From: Aptenodytes patagonicus
Lineage: Eukaryota; Chordata; Aves; Sphenisciformes; Spheniscidae
Direction: 5' to 3'
Length of the DNA stretch: 64,000 nucleotides
NCBI RefSeq assembly: GCF_965638725.1
Contig: NC_134975.1
Location: 682,861-746,860 of the forward strand
The notes under the pieces are model-generated. The model was not told the DNA's origin. It worked only from the letters and a program-made list of their open reading frames with translations, and did not search any database. Of the stretch, positions 50,193 through 64,000 are shown in pieces (the stretch's first letter is position 1; each line of letters begins with the position of its first letter). Position numbers and translations under genes: made by a program.

Positions 50193-51684
50193 GCTTTGCT
50201 GCCAGGGACGTGGCTGCTCGGATGTCCGCTCCGAACGGCGTTACTGGGGAGCGCTGGTGGCCGTAACCGAGTTCAGCGTGTCCCCGGGCTTGCTCGCTCC
50301 CATACCACAAAGCGTTTAGGGAGCCCGTAAGTGCTTAATTCCTCACAAGGAATGAGATTAGCATCCTGTTCCTTAGAGAGGGCTGGGGGGTTTTTTTTTA
50401 AGTCTCTGACCTTCTTGAAACTAATATTTGCAGCTCCTTTGGTTGTCACGCAGCTGGACCCTCCTCTGAATGCCTCATGTTGGTTGCAGGCTGGGAGTGT
50501 CCGGGCTCTCTCCGGGGTAGGAATTGTCACGCTTACGTGTTGCCTGGCATGGAGGAGCCTCCAGCCCCGGTCTGGGGGCGTTAGCGGAGGCTCCGGGAAG
50601 GTTTTACATCTAATCAAATTAATGGAGGAAGGGGTGGCATGAGCTGACTTGCGTCAGGTAATAAATAGCTGCCAGGCTTGCCAGATCTCCTCCTCGCCCA
50701 GCTCCCAGGAGGCTGCAGCCGCTCTGGGTCTTGCAAAAAAAGAAAAAAATTGTTCTTCCAACCTAGAAATGGAGGCGAGCGGTGGGAAGAGGCGTCCAGC
50801 CGTGCGGCAGCGCGGGGAGCTTCACCTGCTCCATCCATCCACGTGCGACGCGTAGAGCCACCGTCCACGCGTGGGCTGGCGCTGGGCTCGTGCGGGAGCA
50901 GCGCTTCGTCTTCCTGGGAGGCTGTCAATCCGCTGTCGAATAAACCTCATGGAAAGCAGCTAAATAACAGGGCTCCCCGGAGCTACAGCAGGAAATTATT
51001 TAATTGTCTCCTTAATAGGGAAAGGGGTTGCTTGCAGGCCGCAACGAGATGTTATGAATAGGCTGATTTGTACTGGAAGAAGCTTCTTGAAAGGCAAGCG
51101 TGTTGCCGGAGGCTCTGCAGAGGCTCCGTGGAGCATCGCTTTGTTTTGACATGTCAACAGTGGTGTTAACTGAGCGTCAGCCAGGAAAATAGTAAAACCT
51201 CCATGTAAACGAATGGGTCTCTCCAAGACTTAGCAGAGCCTTCAGCAGCGAGTCAGAGCGGTGCCAGGGGTGAGGGTTTACTTCGACTTCAGAAACCAGC
51301 CTGTTCCTCTCAGGCCATGCGGGTAAAGGGGGTTTTTTTTTTGTTGTTGTTTTGTTTGGCAAATAAATTAACCAAAAAAAGCATTTTGAAAGAGCAGCGA
51401 AGCTATTGAGAACGTGACAAATACTTTCACAGTATTGCAACAGTTTTATTTTCTGCATCCTAAAAATGTTTAACGATGTTAGTCTCAAAACTCCAAAGAC
51501 TTCAAAGCCTCTTTAATGAAATGACACTCTTGACTTCTGGGAACGTTCGGCTGTTCCTTAACTGGATTAGTTTCCCCCCAGATTTCGGCGAAATCTGAAC
51601 CTCCTGGGGAGCAGCTGGCTGAATGCAAACCCGTACCCTTGCATCCTTGGCCAGGCAAAGCCCTGGTCTTGCTTCTGGGTATTT
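50193..51684. other. Noncoding interval, nothing recognised
   Basis: Unique sequence of moderate GC content, with short T runs near 50392 and 51331. No recognisable gene or repeat. Confidence 0.5.
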
Positions 51685-52359
51685 CTGCCTGGCGGAAAAG
51701 GACCTGGGGGTGCTGGTCGACAGCCGGCTGAACATGAGCCGGCAGTGTGCCCAGGCGGCCAAGGAGGCCAAGGGCATCCTGGCCTGTATCAGAAATGGTG
51801 TGGCCAGTAGGAGTAGGGAAGTGATCGTGCCCCTGTACTCGGCACTGGTGAGGCCGCACCTCGAATACTGTGTTCAGTTTTGGGCCCCTCACTACAAGAA
51901 GGACACTGAGGTGCTGGAGCGTGTCCAGAGAAGGGCAACGAGGCTGGTGAGGGGTCTGGAGAACAAGTCTGATGAGGAGCGGCTGAGGGAACTGGGGTTG
52001 TTCAGCCTGGAGAAAAGGAGGCTGAGGGGAGACCCCATCGCTCTCTACAACTCCCTGAAAGGAGGTTGTAGCGAGGTGGGGTCGGTCTCTTCTCCCAAGG
52101 AACAAGCGACAGGACGAGAGGAAACGGCCTCAAGTTGTGCCAGGGGAGGTTTAGATTGGACGTGAGGAAAAATGTCTTTACTGAAAGAGTGGTGAAACAT
52201 TGGACCAGGCTGCCCAGGGAAGTGGTGGAGTCCCCATCCCTGGAGGTATTTAAAAGACGTGTAGATGCGGCGCTTAGGGACATGGTTTAGTGGGTGGTGG
52301 CGTTGGGTCGACGGTTGGACTCGATGATCTTAGAGGTCTTTTCCAACCTCAGTGATTCT
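51685..52359 (+). mobile_element. CR1 LINE, longest copy here, 5'-truncated
   Basis: Begins inside ORF2 (GACCTGGGGGTGCTGGTCGA, encoding [20 protein letters not shown]), runs through [15 protein letters not shown], and ends CCAACCTCAGTGATTCT. The frame is open to about 52165 and then shifts relative to the copy at 45.1 kb, where GGTGGGGGTCGG is GGTGGGGTCGG (one G fewer). It is the same subfamily and about 60 bases longer at the 5' end. Confidence 0.95.
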
Positions 52360-55300
52360 TACACTGGCCGTTCATGTTAAAATGTATTTCTGGCTTTGCT
52401 CATCGGGAAAGTGTGGGGCAGCTGTAGCCCAGCTGACATCCGAGCAGCAGCCCCACGACCAGTCTCCCGCACCAGGGTTTATGCGTTGGCCTCCGGCGCT
52501 GGCTCCCGGCTCTGGTTTTGTCTTAGCCGGTGCGTCGTCCCCGGCTCTGGCTATTGCGGGGGCTAGCGGAGTAACGTCCTGTTGGAAGGAGGCATTTCGG
52601 TGCCGTGATGCTGGGAGGGAAACCTGCCGCTGCGCAGACGCCGAATGCGAGTGACTAAGGCTTTTTCAGCGGGAGCGATCGTCCTCCGAAGCCTTTTCCC
52701 TTCTGCCGAGTCCTGATGAGCTGTGAGTGCGAGTTTTGCAAGTTGGCGAGAGAAAAAGGAAAGTGATAAAGCATGAGAAAACACTTCAAAATACTTCCGA
52801 CCAGTCTGGGTGGTTCCTGAGGGTACTTAGAAATAAATACAGACTTAAAAGCAAAGGCTCCTCCTTTGGGCTCAGCGTAAAGGAGGAAGAAGAGCAGACG
52901 CCGTGCCCATTTCCCTGCACGAGCAGGTAACTTTCCATGCTCTCCTTTATTCCCCGGGAGCCCGGATGACTCTCCTGCATCCCGCACCGGAGGTCCCAGC
53001 GCTCGTGCAGCCACCCTACGGTCACCGGGCTGCGGCTTCAACGGCTGTCACCCTAATTTTCAGGACGCCTTGCCCGGTTTCCTTTAAGCTGGCTTACGTT
53101 TGGGGAATGGCAAACCCCCTCCAGAGGATGCTCTCCCCTTTGTACAGTTGTTTTGCTTCGAACAGATGTGTTTTAGCTGCCCGGCTGTGCGCTGCTTTCC
53201 CTGAGCCCAGCTGTTGGAACTGCTGCTCACGCAAGGCGCTCGGCCAGCGGCGTGCGGCTCTGTCCGCGCTTCACCATCAGCCACCTGCTTTGGGAAGCTG
53301 CCGCCTGCCCCTGGTCCACGTCTGCGAGGCTCCAGTTAGTCGGACAGGGCCGGAGGCCAAAGCTGGAGACGTTTTCTGCTTGGGGTGAATGACTCTTCCA
53401 GTTGCGGTGATGGGGGCTGTGCGCGTGCAAGGGCTGCGTCGCTGCTCCGTCGCACGCCGGTGGGAGCCGTACGGGCTGGCTGCGTCGCGGGGACGTACCG
53501 AGGGGAAGGCATGGCACCACCTCGGGCTGGGTCTTCCTGGCACCGGCGGCCAGCAGAAGTGAGTCACCCCTCTGGGTAAGGCAGGGAGGGGTGCGCAGGG
53601 GGAGCCGGCTCTTGCCTCTGCCTTGCCACATCCTCCCGGCTTCCCAGGTACGAGGGATCTATCGCAACCCCGGCTTAAATAACAGCTGCTGGGAGGGAGG
53701 CTGGAGCCGAGCTGCCAGCTGCAGCCCTTTGCACAGCAGTCAGCTGGCTTATTTGTGCTCTTCTTCCCCTCTCTGCGTCTCCTGCAGGTGAGCTTTTCCC
53801 ACGTCTTTAAACCTTGACCCTGGTGGCTTCTGGGCTGCTTCATCATCTGGCAGCATCCCGGCGGAGGGCTCCGGTTGCTAGTTACAATCGTGCAGCCTTC
53901 CCCTGCCGGCATCTTGCGGCTGTTCGAGCTTTGCTGCTGTGACAGCTCCGCACAAACCCCCCCAAAAAGATCATCTGAAAGTCGGAATTTCCTGACCTGT
54001 GCATGGATTTGGTGCCTTGGGAATGAGGTGACGGGGAAACCTTAGATTTAGCGAAGCACGGCTGCTCAGAGCCAAGCCCGGCGCTTCCCCGGGGCGACAA
54101 CTGGGTTGCTGCAACTTTGCTATTATAACCAGCTACAAAACTGGTTTGACCTTTCTGGTGCCTGCTCAAAAGAGGTCAGCGCTTCTAACGCAAATTGTTT
54201 TGCTTCTTCCAAAAGGTGAAGGCTAAATGTCAGGTTTGATGAATGAGTGACCTTTTCATGGGGGTGGAGGGGAAACTCCTGTGCACGCTCCACCCCGCGC
54301 ACCGACGTCACTTCCATTATGGGGCTGAGTAACGTTTTCCAAGAAGTCAGAGACGGTAGGTTGAAGCAGCGCCGTCATCCGTGTGGGAATCGCATCTGGC
54401 ACAGACTTACTACTCTCTAATGAACGTCGGTGACCAAATCACCTCTTGCTTGTTTGAATTGAGAGCTGGAGCGAGCAAGAGGCATGACGAGGGTGGGGGG
54501 AGATCCCTCCTAGGTTGACTGGTTGCCATCAGCACCTGCTTTCCCCATCCTGCCTCATGATGCTGGAGGTGTCAGCGTCCCCACGCGTGGTCCTGGGAAG
54601 GTGTGGTAGAGCAGGGAGCAGCACAAAGCACTGGAGAAGTATTAAACGGTGCGTCAGGATGTCTGTACGGCAGGGCGAAGGCTTGCTGAGGTCTCCACAA
54701 GGGTCTTCACCCAAAAGCAGCCCCGCTGCTTGCTGGAGTGAGATGCCCAACGGAGCAGCTTCCAGTTTGGGCGCTCAGCGGGTGTTTTGCCACGGCCCGG
54801 TACGCGGTGGCTGTCGGCACTCCTGGAATCCAGCCCTTCAGGAAGGCGAGCCTGCTCGGGGCTGCCTGCGCCCTACTTCCCCTTGCAGACCTCGAAACCT
54901 GGTGGGACGGAGGCGGATGCTCGGCAAGGGTGCTTGGGAGCTGGCCTGAGCAGGTTTCTGCCGAGCACGGGTGAGTCTCGGGCTTATCCCGGATCCAGAA
55001 GCTTCACCGTGCGTTGCTTTCCCAGGGGGGAGATCCCCAAGTGCTGCTCTCAGCCCTTCACCTCTGACGTGCCCCTCGGTGTTAGCTGCAGCGCAGCACT
55101 CGGCGGGGTGGGGGTGGGAAATAAACCCTCTGGCTGGAGGCACGTTTTGTGAGCTGACCGGCTGTGGGACGTGGTTTGCATCCACAGCTCTCCTTGCTTT
55201 GGCCCTACGTTGTGGCACCTTCGTTGTTTAGGGCTGTGAGTTTGTGTTGAACAGTGGGGTGACCCACGGGGACGAGCCAAGCCATCGCCCTGTTGCTAAT

Positions 55301-56040
55301 ACAGGTTCGCCAGGCCTCGAGGAGAAGCTCAAGGAAGGCAAAGCACCTTAAGAAAGCCTTTTCCTAGCTCTGTCGCAACACCGTGTTAGGCTGGTGCCAG
55401 CGTGGTGCTTCCCATCCATGAGCAAGAGCTGCTGAAAGAACTAAATGGCACGAGAAGGGAGGAGGAAAACTCTTACGGACTCGGCGCTGCAGTGATCCCG
55501 TTGCCTTTGAGCCTGCATGCTCTGCTGAATGAGGACCCGGGTTTACAGCAGCCGTTCAGCTCTGCTTTATGCCGTCCCACGCGAGCCGGCGGGTCTCACG
55601 CCGCTACACGCTTGACAGGCTGAATAGTGAAATTTAAATTTATAGGAAAATATTACTGAGGTTAAAGGAAGGAGCCGAGCACCTCTCGCCGTCGTCTTTC
55701 CTTCCTGTGCCCTTGCTCTCGCCGAGGGGGGCCGCGGTGTTTGCCGATGCGTTCCTCTGGCTCCCTTAGCAACCTGCCGGCACGCGGAGGGTAGCCGGGG
55801 CATTGCGATATCTCCTCCCAGATCCGCGGTGAGGAGGTGGTGTGGGAACCAGACGAGTGGTACCCGAGCTGGCAGGCTATTTTGAGATCACCCCACCCCA
55901 GGCACTGGTGCTCGCGTCTCGCTAAGGGGCTGGAGCGAGCCGTGACCGGGGTGTGCAGTCAGATGCTCCCCTTTGACTCATCGACCTCGATACGGTCCGA
56001 GATAGCTCAAAACTCGTCCCGTCTGTCTCTTTAATTGCAG
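52360..56040. other. Noncoding interval upstream of VDR exon, nothing recognised
   Basis: Unique sequence without repeats or recognisable genes. Several short frames show no domain. Further noncoding VDR leader exons could lie here but cannot be recognised without transcript data. Confidence 0.5.
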
Positions 56041-56048
56041 GTGGCTCC

Positions 56049-59733
<3,685 letters not shown>

Positions 59734-60359
59734 TCATAGAATCATTGAGGTTGGAAAAGAGCTCTAAGATCATCGAGTCCAACCGTCGACCCAACACCAC
59801 CATGCCCACTAAACCATGTCCCTCAGCGCCTCATCTACACGTCTTTTAAATACCTCCAGGGATGGGGACTCCACCACTTCCCTGGGCAGCCTGGTCCAAT
59901 GTCTCACCACTCTTTCAGTAAAGACATTTTTCCTCACGTCCAATCTAAACCTCCCCTGCCGCAACTTGAGGCCGTTTCCTCTCGTCCTGTCACTTGTTAC
60001 TTGGGAGAAGAGACCGACCCCCACCTCGCTACAACCTCCTTTCAGGGAGTTGTAGAGAGCGATGAGGTCTCCCCTCAGCCTCCTCTTCTCCAGGCTGAAC
60101 AACCCCAGTTCCCTCAGCCGCTCCTCATCAGACTTGTTCTCCAGACCCCTCACCAGCCTCGTTGCCCTTCTCTGGACACGCTCCAGCACCTCGACGTCCT
60201 TCTTGGAGTGAGGGGCCCAAAACTGAACACAGTATTCGAGGTGCGGCCTCACCAGTGCCGAGTACAGGGGCACGATCACTTCCCTGCTCCTGCTGGCCAC
60301 ACTATTTCTGATACAGGCCAGGATGCCCTTGGCCTCCTTGGCCGCCTGGGCACACTGCC
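59734..60359 (-). mobile_element. CR1 LINE, reverse orientation, end of ORF2 still open
   Basis: Plus-strand start TCATAGAATCATTGAGGTTG is the inverted 3' end; the other end is CCTGGGCACACTGCC. The minus-strand frame 60300-59809 encodes 163 residues nearly identical to those of the copy at 45.2 kb ([15 protein letters not shown] to the stop). It is truncated within a few bases of the same internal point as the 45.1-kb copy. It is inserted antisense to VDR. Confidence 0.95.
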
Positions 60360-63300
60360 CATCAATTTCTGGTGGCTGATCACACTTACCCGGGAGGTCG
60401 GATTCGCAGCCTTGGCTGGAATGGGCTAAAAGAGGGCGAGCGGCTGTGAATATCGAACGGCGGCAGCAGCAAAACCTCGGGAAGGTTTCACAGCTTTTGT
60501 GGGGTGTTTTGTTTTTCTTTTTGAGCGCACTCAGGTTGCAGACGTGACTTGGCCTCCTCTGCAGGCTGGACCAGGACCCGTTCTTCTGTACCCGGGGCCC
60601 TGCGCACCGTAGCGGAGGGATGCAGCAAAATGCACCCTGAGCCTCGGCTCGCTGGGGTGACAGCAGAACCGCTGGAGGACCTCCTGATGGATCTCACCTG
60701 CCTTGGGGACGTACCTGTGTGACGTGCTTCCCCGGCGTGAAGTCCCCCAGGAGGTCCTGGGTTTGACGGCTCTATAAAAGGCATTAGGAATTTACTGGCA
60801 CCTCTGGGTGCTCAGACGTGCACGTAACCTGCAGCACAAACAGGCGTGAGGCAACCTTTGGCTGGTTGCTTCAAAGTCCACTGTTTACCGATGGTGGCAA
60901 CGGCAACGGCAGCCTTTTTATTGAGCTCCGCTGTTTGCTCAGGAGCTCTTAAAAAGCAGCTAAGCCCGAGCGATTTATTCTGCTGTGATTTGGCTGAAGC
61001 ATCCGTGGTTTCTTTGGTTTCTTCTGCAGTCCTAGGTTTTCCCCCCCCCCCGTTGCGACGACACTGGGCGTTAATAGCAGAGCTGCTTGGAAAGGCTCTG
61101 GGTATTTCAAAACCTATTAAGTCCCCACCCATCCTGTCTGCATCACCGCATCTCCCACTCCCGTAATCCTCCCCAGTTCTTTGCCGTGTTCTACGCGAAA
61201 CTTTTAAAATGAATCCATCCCCTCTTCGTCCTTCCCCGGGGGTCTCTCCAGATACTTCGGGGCAAGGTGCAGTTGTCTGGAGGGTTCCTGGGATCAGAAT
61301 AGGGGGATGGAGCTGGCAGGATTTGGGGGAGAGAAGGCAAACGGCTGCAAAACGGGTGCCGGGTTGCTGCAGCTCTGCTCCTGGCGTTGGCTCGGCTGGC
61401 GGCGCACCAAGGGGCTTCCCTGGAAGGCTGTGTAGGTGTCACGGGGGAGAAACAGGGAATTATCCTACCGCAGACGGTTTGTGATGGCTGTGTCAGGTGG
61501 TTCTGCTGCAGCCTCGGTGCCAAAATGACTCCTCGTGTGTTAGCCGTGCGGTGGGTGACGGAAAGGACGTGCCAGGAAGGCCACCGCGGGGTTTGGTTAT
61601 GAGTAGGGCGGCTTTCAGGAAACTGTATTTCAGAGGTTCTGCATAATGCGAGGGTTGCGGGTATCGAGAGCCCATTTTGCTAATAAAAACTCGGAAACTT
61701 TGAAGATCGATCCTGTCTGGTAAAGGGGAAGGACCGAGCACGCCGCTAGCACCCGCCACGTGATGCAGGTCTGGTCGGGGCTTCGCCCTCCCTCCGGCGG
61801 GGGCCGGCGGGCTGCTATTCACCATCTGGTTTCTATGGAACTTCACATTTCTGAGAACCTAAAAGCCGTTTCATAGAGGCACTGGGCTTCGCTTTCCCCT
61901 CGGTGTGCTAGGTAGGGCCGTCGGGCATGTGTCTACCAAGAACGGGGCTCAACTGCTGCAGCCCGGGGGGGGGGGGGGGTTGGTTAATGATCAGGTTTCC
62001 CGGCTTGCGGAGCTGGAGTTAGGCAAATCGCAGTCCTCACCGCGGCTGGAGCGGTCACCAGATCTGCTGGGCAAGGTAAAGCCAGATGGGCTCCCGTGCG
62101 ATGGGCGTCCTGCAAGCACCGGTGAGCGATGGACGTTACCATCCAGCCTGGGCTTCGCAGCGTTGCGTTTCCGTGGGGCAAGTGGTGATGCGGGAGAGCA
62201 CGCACGGGAACCGCTGTCCCTCTTTCCCCTGCCGCCGCCGCCGGGTACGGCCACCCCGACCTCGGAGCACGTTGTTCTCCGCTCGGCAAACCCGAGCTTC
62301 CCCCGCTGCTGGCCGCGGCCGTGTTTACTCTCTCGCCCGCAGGCTGGGTTTGCGCAGGGAGGGATCTCGTTATTTTTAACGTTCAGCAGCCTGCCTGGGA
62401 CGCAGATCTTAAATGAGCCTTGAAATGGCTAGTTCTGGAGCTTTATAAAAATACGCCGGGGCCAGACGGCGTGAGCTCCTGCTCGTGGGGCGGACGGCCG
62501 CTCCTTTGCGCTGCTGGTGGAACTCGGGGCCCCTCGTAGCCGAGAGCCACGGACCCTTGGGGCAGAGAAGCGACTGCTTGTCCCCAGCCACCCTGCCTTC
62601 GAATAAACTGCAATTTTCATACCAAACCCATAATGTTGGCTTGCCCTCGCACGCAGGACATCTTTCCCTGCCCGAGGGCCTCGTGTTTCTCTGGCTTGTT
62701 TGTGCATTCCCTAGCCTTGCCCCGGGGCTGCGGGGGGGAAAAGATGAGCCGCCTGCCTGCCCCAGATGCTCAAAACCAGAGTCGCTCACCAAAACTGGGA
62801 GATTTTGGGGTCTTCAGTTCCGAATCCTGATTTGCCCCCGAGCTGAGCAACGCTTCTCCCCGTTCCTGGGAGAGCAAAGGTCCTGCTGGTCTCGGTGGAA
62901 GGGGAAAAGCCAGAGAAAAGTGATAAACTGTGAGCCAGCTGCTGGGTGAAACAGGAATTTCTTAGCGGAAGGCAGGTTATGGAGGGCTCTGCCGTCCGCC
63001 TCTCCTGTATTAATTTTCCTAAATGCATTTATTCATCTGCGAGGTGAAGGGAGAGTAAAGCCTCTTTGTTTAAGCCTCTTTGTTTACATCTCCCTTTCTA
63101 AAATAGCCTCTAATTGCATGCTACGTGCCGCTCGGGTCTGCAGCCCGAGAACGTATTTTATATTTATACCCTCTAAGAGCAGGCTTGGTGCCGTTCCGGG
63201 GCTGGAGGGGCCCCTCGGCCGTCGCCCTCTCAGCCTGCAGTCGCCCGTTTGGCAGGTCCACGTTGCCTGCCTGCGGGGCGCGGGGGTCGTGCATCACCAG

Positions 63301-64000
63301 CTCAGCTTCGCGGGGGGCTTTTACCGCTAGAAGAGCGACTCTTTCTAGCGGGAGACTCTTCCTGCCGGCGCTGAAATACAGCGTTAACCCGGTGGCGGAT
63401 TTCTCGCCCGTTGCACCTGAATTGCATCGCAGCTCTGCTTCTCTTGCTGCCGTTTACCTCTGAACGTCCTCGCTTTGACTTTCCAGCCTGGAGGCGTCCT
63501 GGGCTTGGTTTAACCCCCCCCTTCCAAAAATCACGTCTTCGTTTAAAGCGAGCGGCACCTTTAGAAATGCTCGCAAATCCAGCCGTGAGCTTCGCTCGCC
63601 GATGGCAGACCGTTGAGTAACTTTCTCCGAAGCAGAGCCCTAGCATCTCCCAGCGGGAGAGGAGAAACTGCCCTTAACGGGCCAGCTCAGCTCTGCTGGT
63701 AACGTGTCATTAGTGGCCGTCGCGCAGGACGGCCCCGCGGAAAGGCGAGTTTTCGCTGGGAGCTCCGGCTTTGACCCTTTGTACTTGGAAGATTTACAGT
63801 CCCGATTGCAGCAGCGGATTAACGTGGCACGGTGTGGTTTTGGTGGAAGGAGAGGGTTATTATGTTAAGTGTTGTTTCTCTTGTACCCTGCAGTGAGACT
63901 TCTTTCTCCCGCGCGCACAAACATGCGCTCCAGCCAGTTATTCTAGCAAAGCCAGGCTTTAAAGGCTGGTAAATGTTTAATAACGCAGGCTGCTTTGGTA
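60360..64000 (+). other. VDR: VDR intron to end of window
   Basis: Unique sequence. Short C/G runs (61039-61049, 61963-61978) are the only low-complexity parts. No exon, repeat or RNA gene recognised. Confidence 0.6.

Noticed and set aside
49266-50330. 354-residue Phe/Ile/Leu frame resembling membrane segments
   Set aside because: Direct translation of the TTATTATTTC array; not a membrane protein.

Overview
The window looks like avian genomic DNA, probably from a GC-rich microchromosome. Three things point to a bird: several CR1 LINE copies ending in the avian-type 3' repeat; a vitamin D receptor gene with a short extra 5' coding exon like the one I recall from chicken and quail; and a compact type II collagen gene with very short, C-rich introns. 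The species cannot be named from the sequence. No bacterial, viral or plasmid features are present, and I recognised no LTR element or Polinton.

Layout. WNT1 lies at 27-1918 (+), complete from start to stop in four exons, but carrying one extra C in a homopolymer of exon 2. A GC-rich interval follows, with a conserved-looking AT-richer island, a 33-bp tandem repeat and a 200-N gap (4291-4490). COL2A1 (+) then runs from 4523 to 19043. I placed 49 exons, from the N-propeptide collagen segment to the C-propeptide stop; about five 5' exons (signal peptide, VWC domain) are not in the window. TMEM106C lies tail-to-tail with it on the minus strand (seven coding exons, 25610 down to 23027), with a probable noncoding first exon at a CpG-rich promoter near 26.7-27.2 kb that holds a cluster of NRF1-type palindromes. 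Next comes a 1.4-kb satellite built of 10-bp blocks (27.4-28.9 kb), then about 27 kb of noncoding sequence with a CpG island near 33 kb, five clear CR1 LINE pieces and a 0.6-kb T-rich array. Two VDR coding exons (56041-56112 and 57693-57843, +) follow. The window ends inside the next VDR intron.

The genes do not form a functional unit. WNT1 is a secreted morphogen, COL2A1 a cartilage matrix protein, TMEM106C a membrane protein and VDR a nuclear receptor. COL2A1-TMEM106C-VDR keeps the order and orientation known from human 12q13. WNT1 in this orientation directly before COL2A1 does not match human, and the only link is the N gap.

Most long open frames outside these genes are by-products of tandem repeats or GC-rich DNA. 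I found no convincing unknown protein-coding system. The most unusual items are the decamer satellite beside the NRF1 promoter, the tandem arrays in COL2A1 introns, the two-start arrangement of VDR, and the WNT1/COL2A1 junction.
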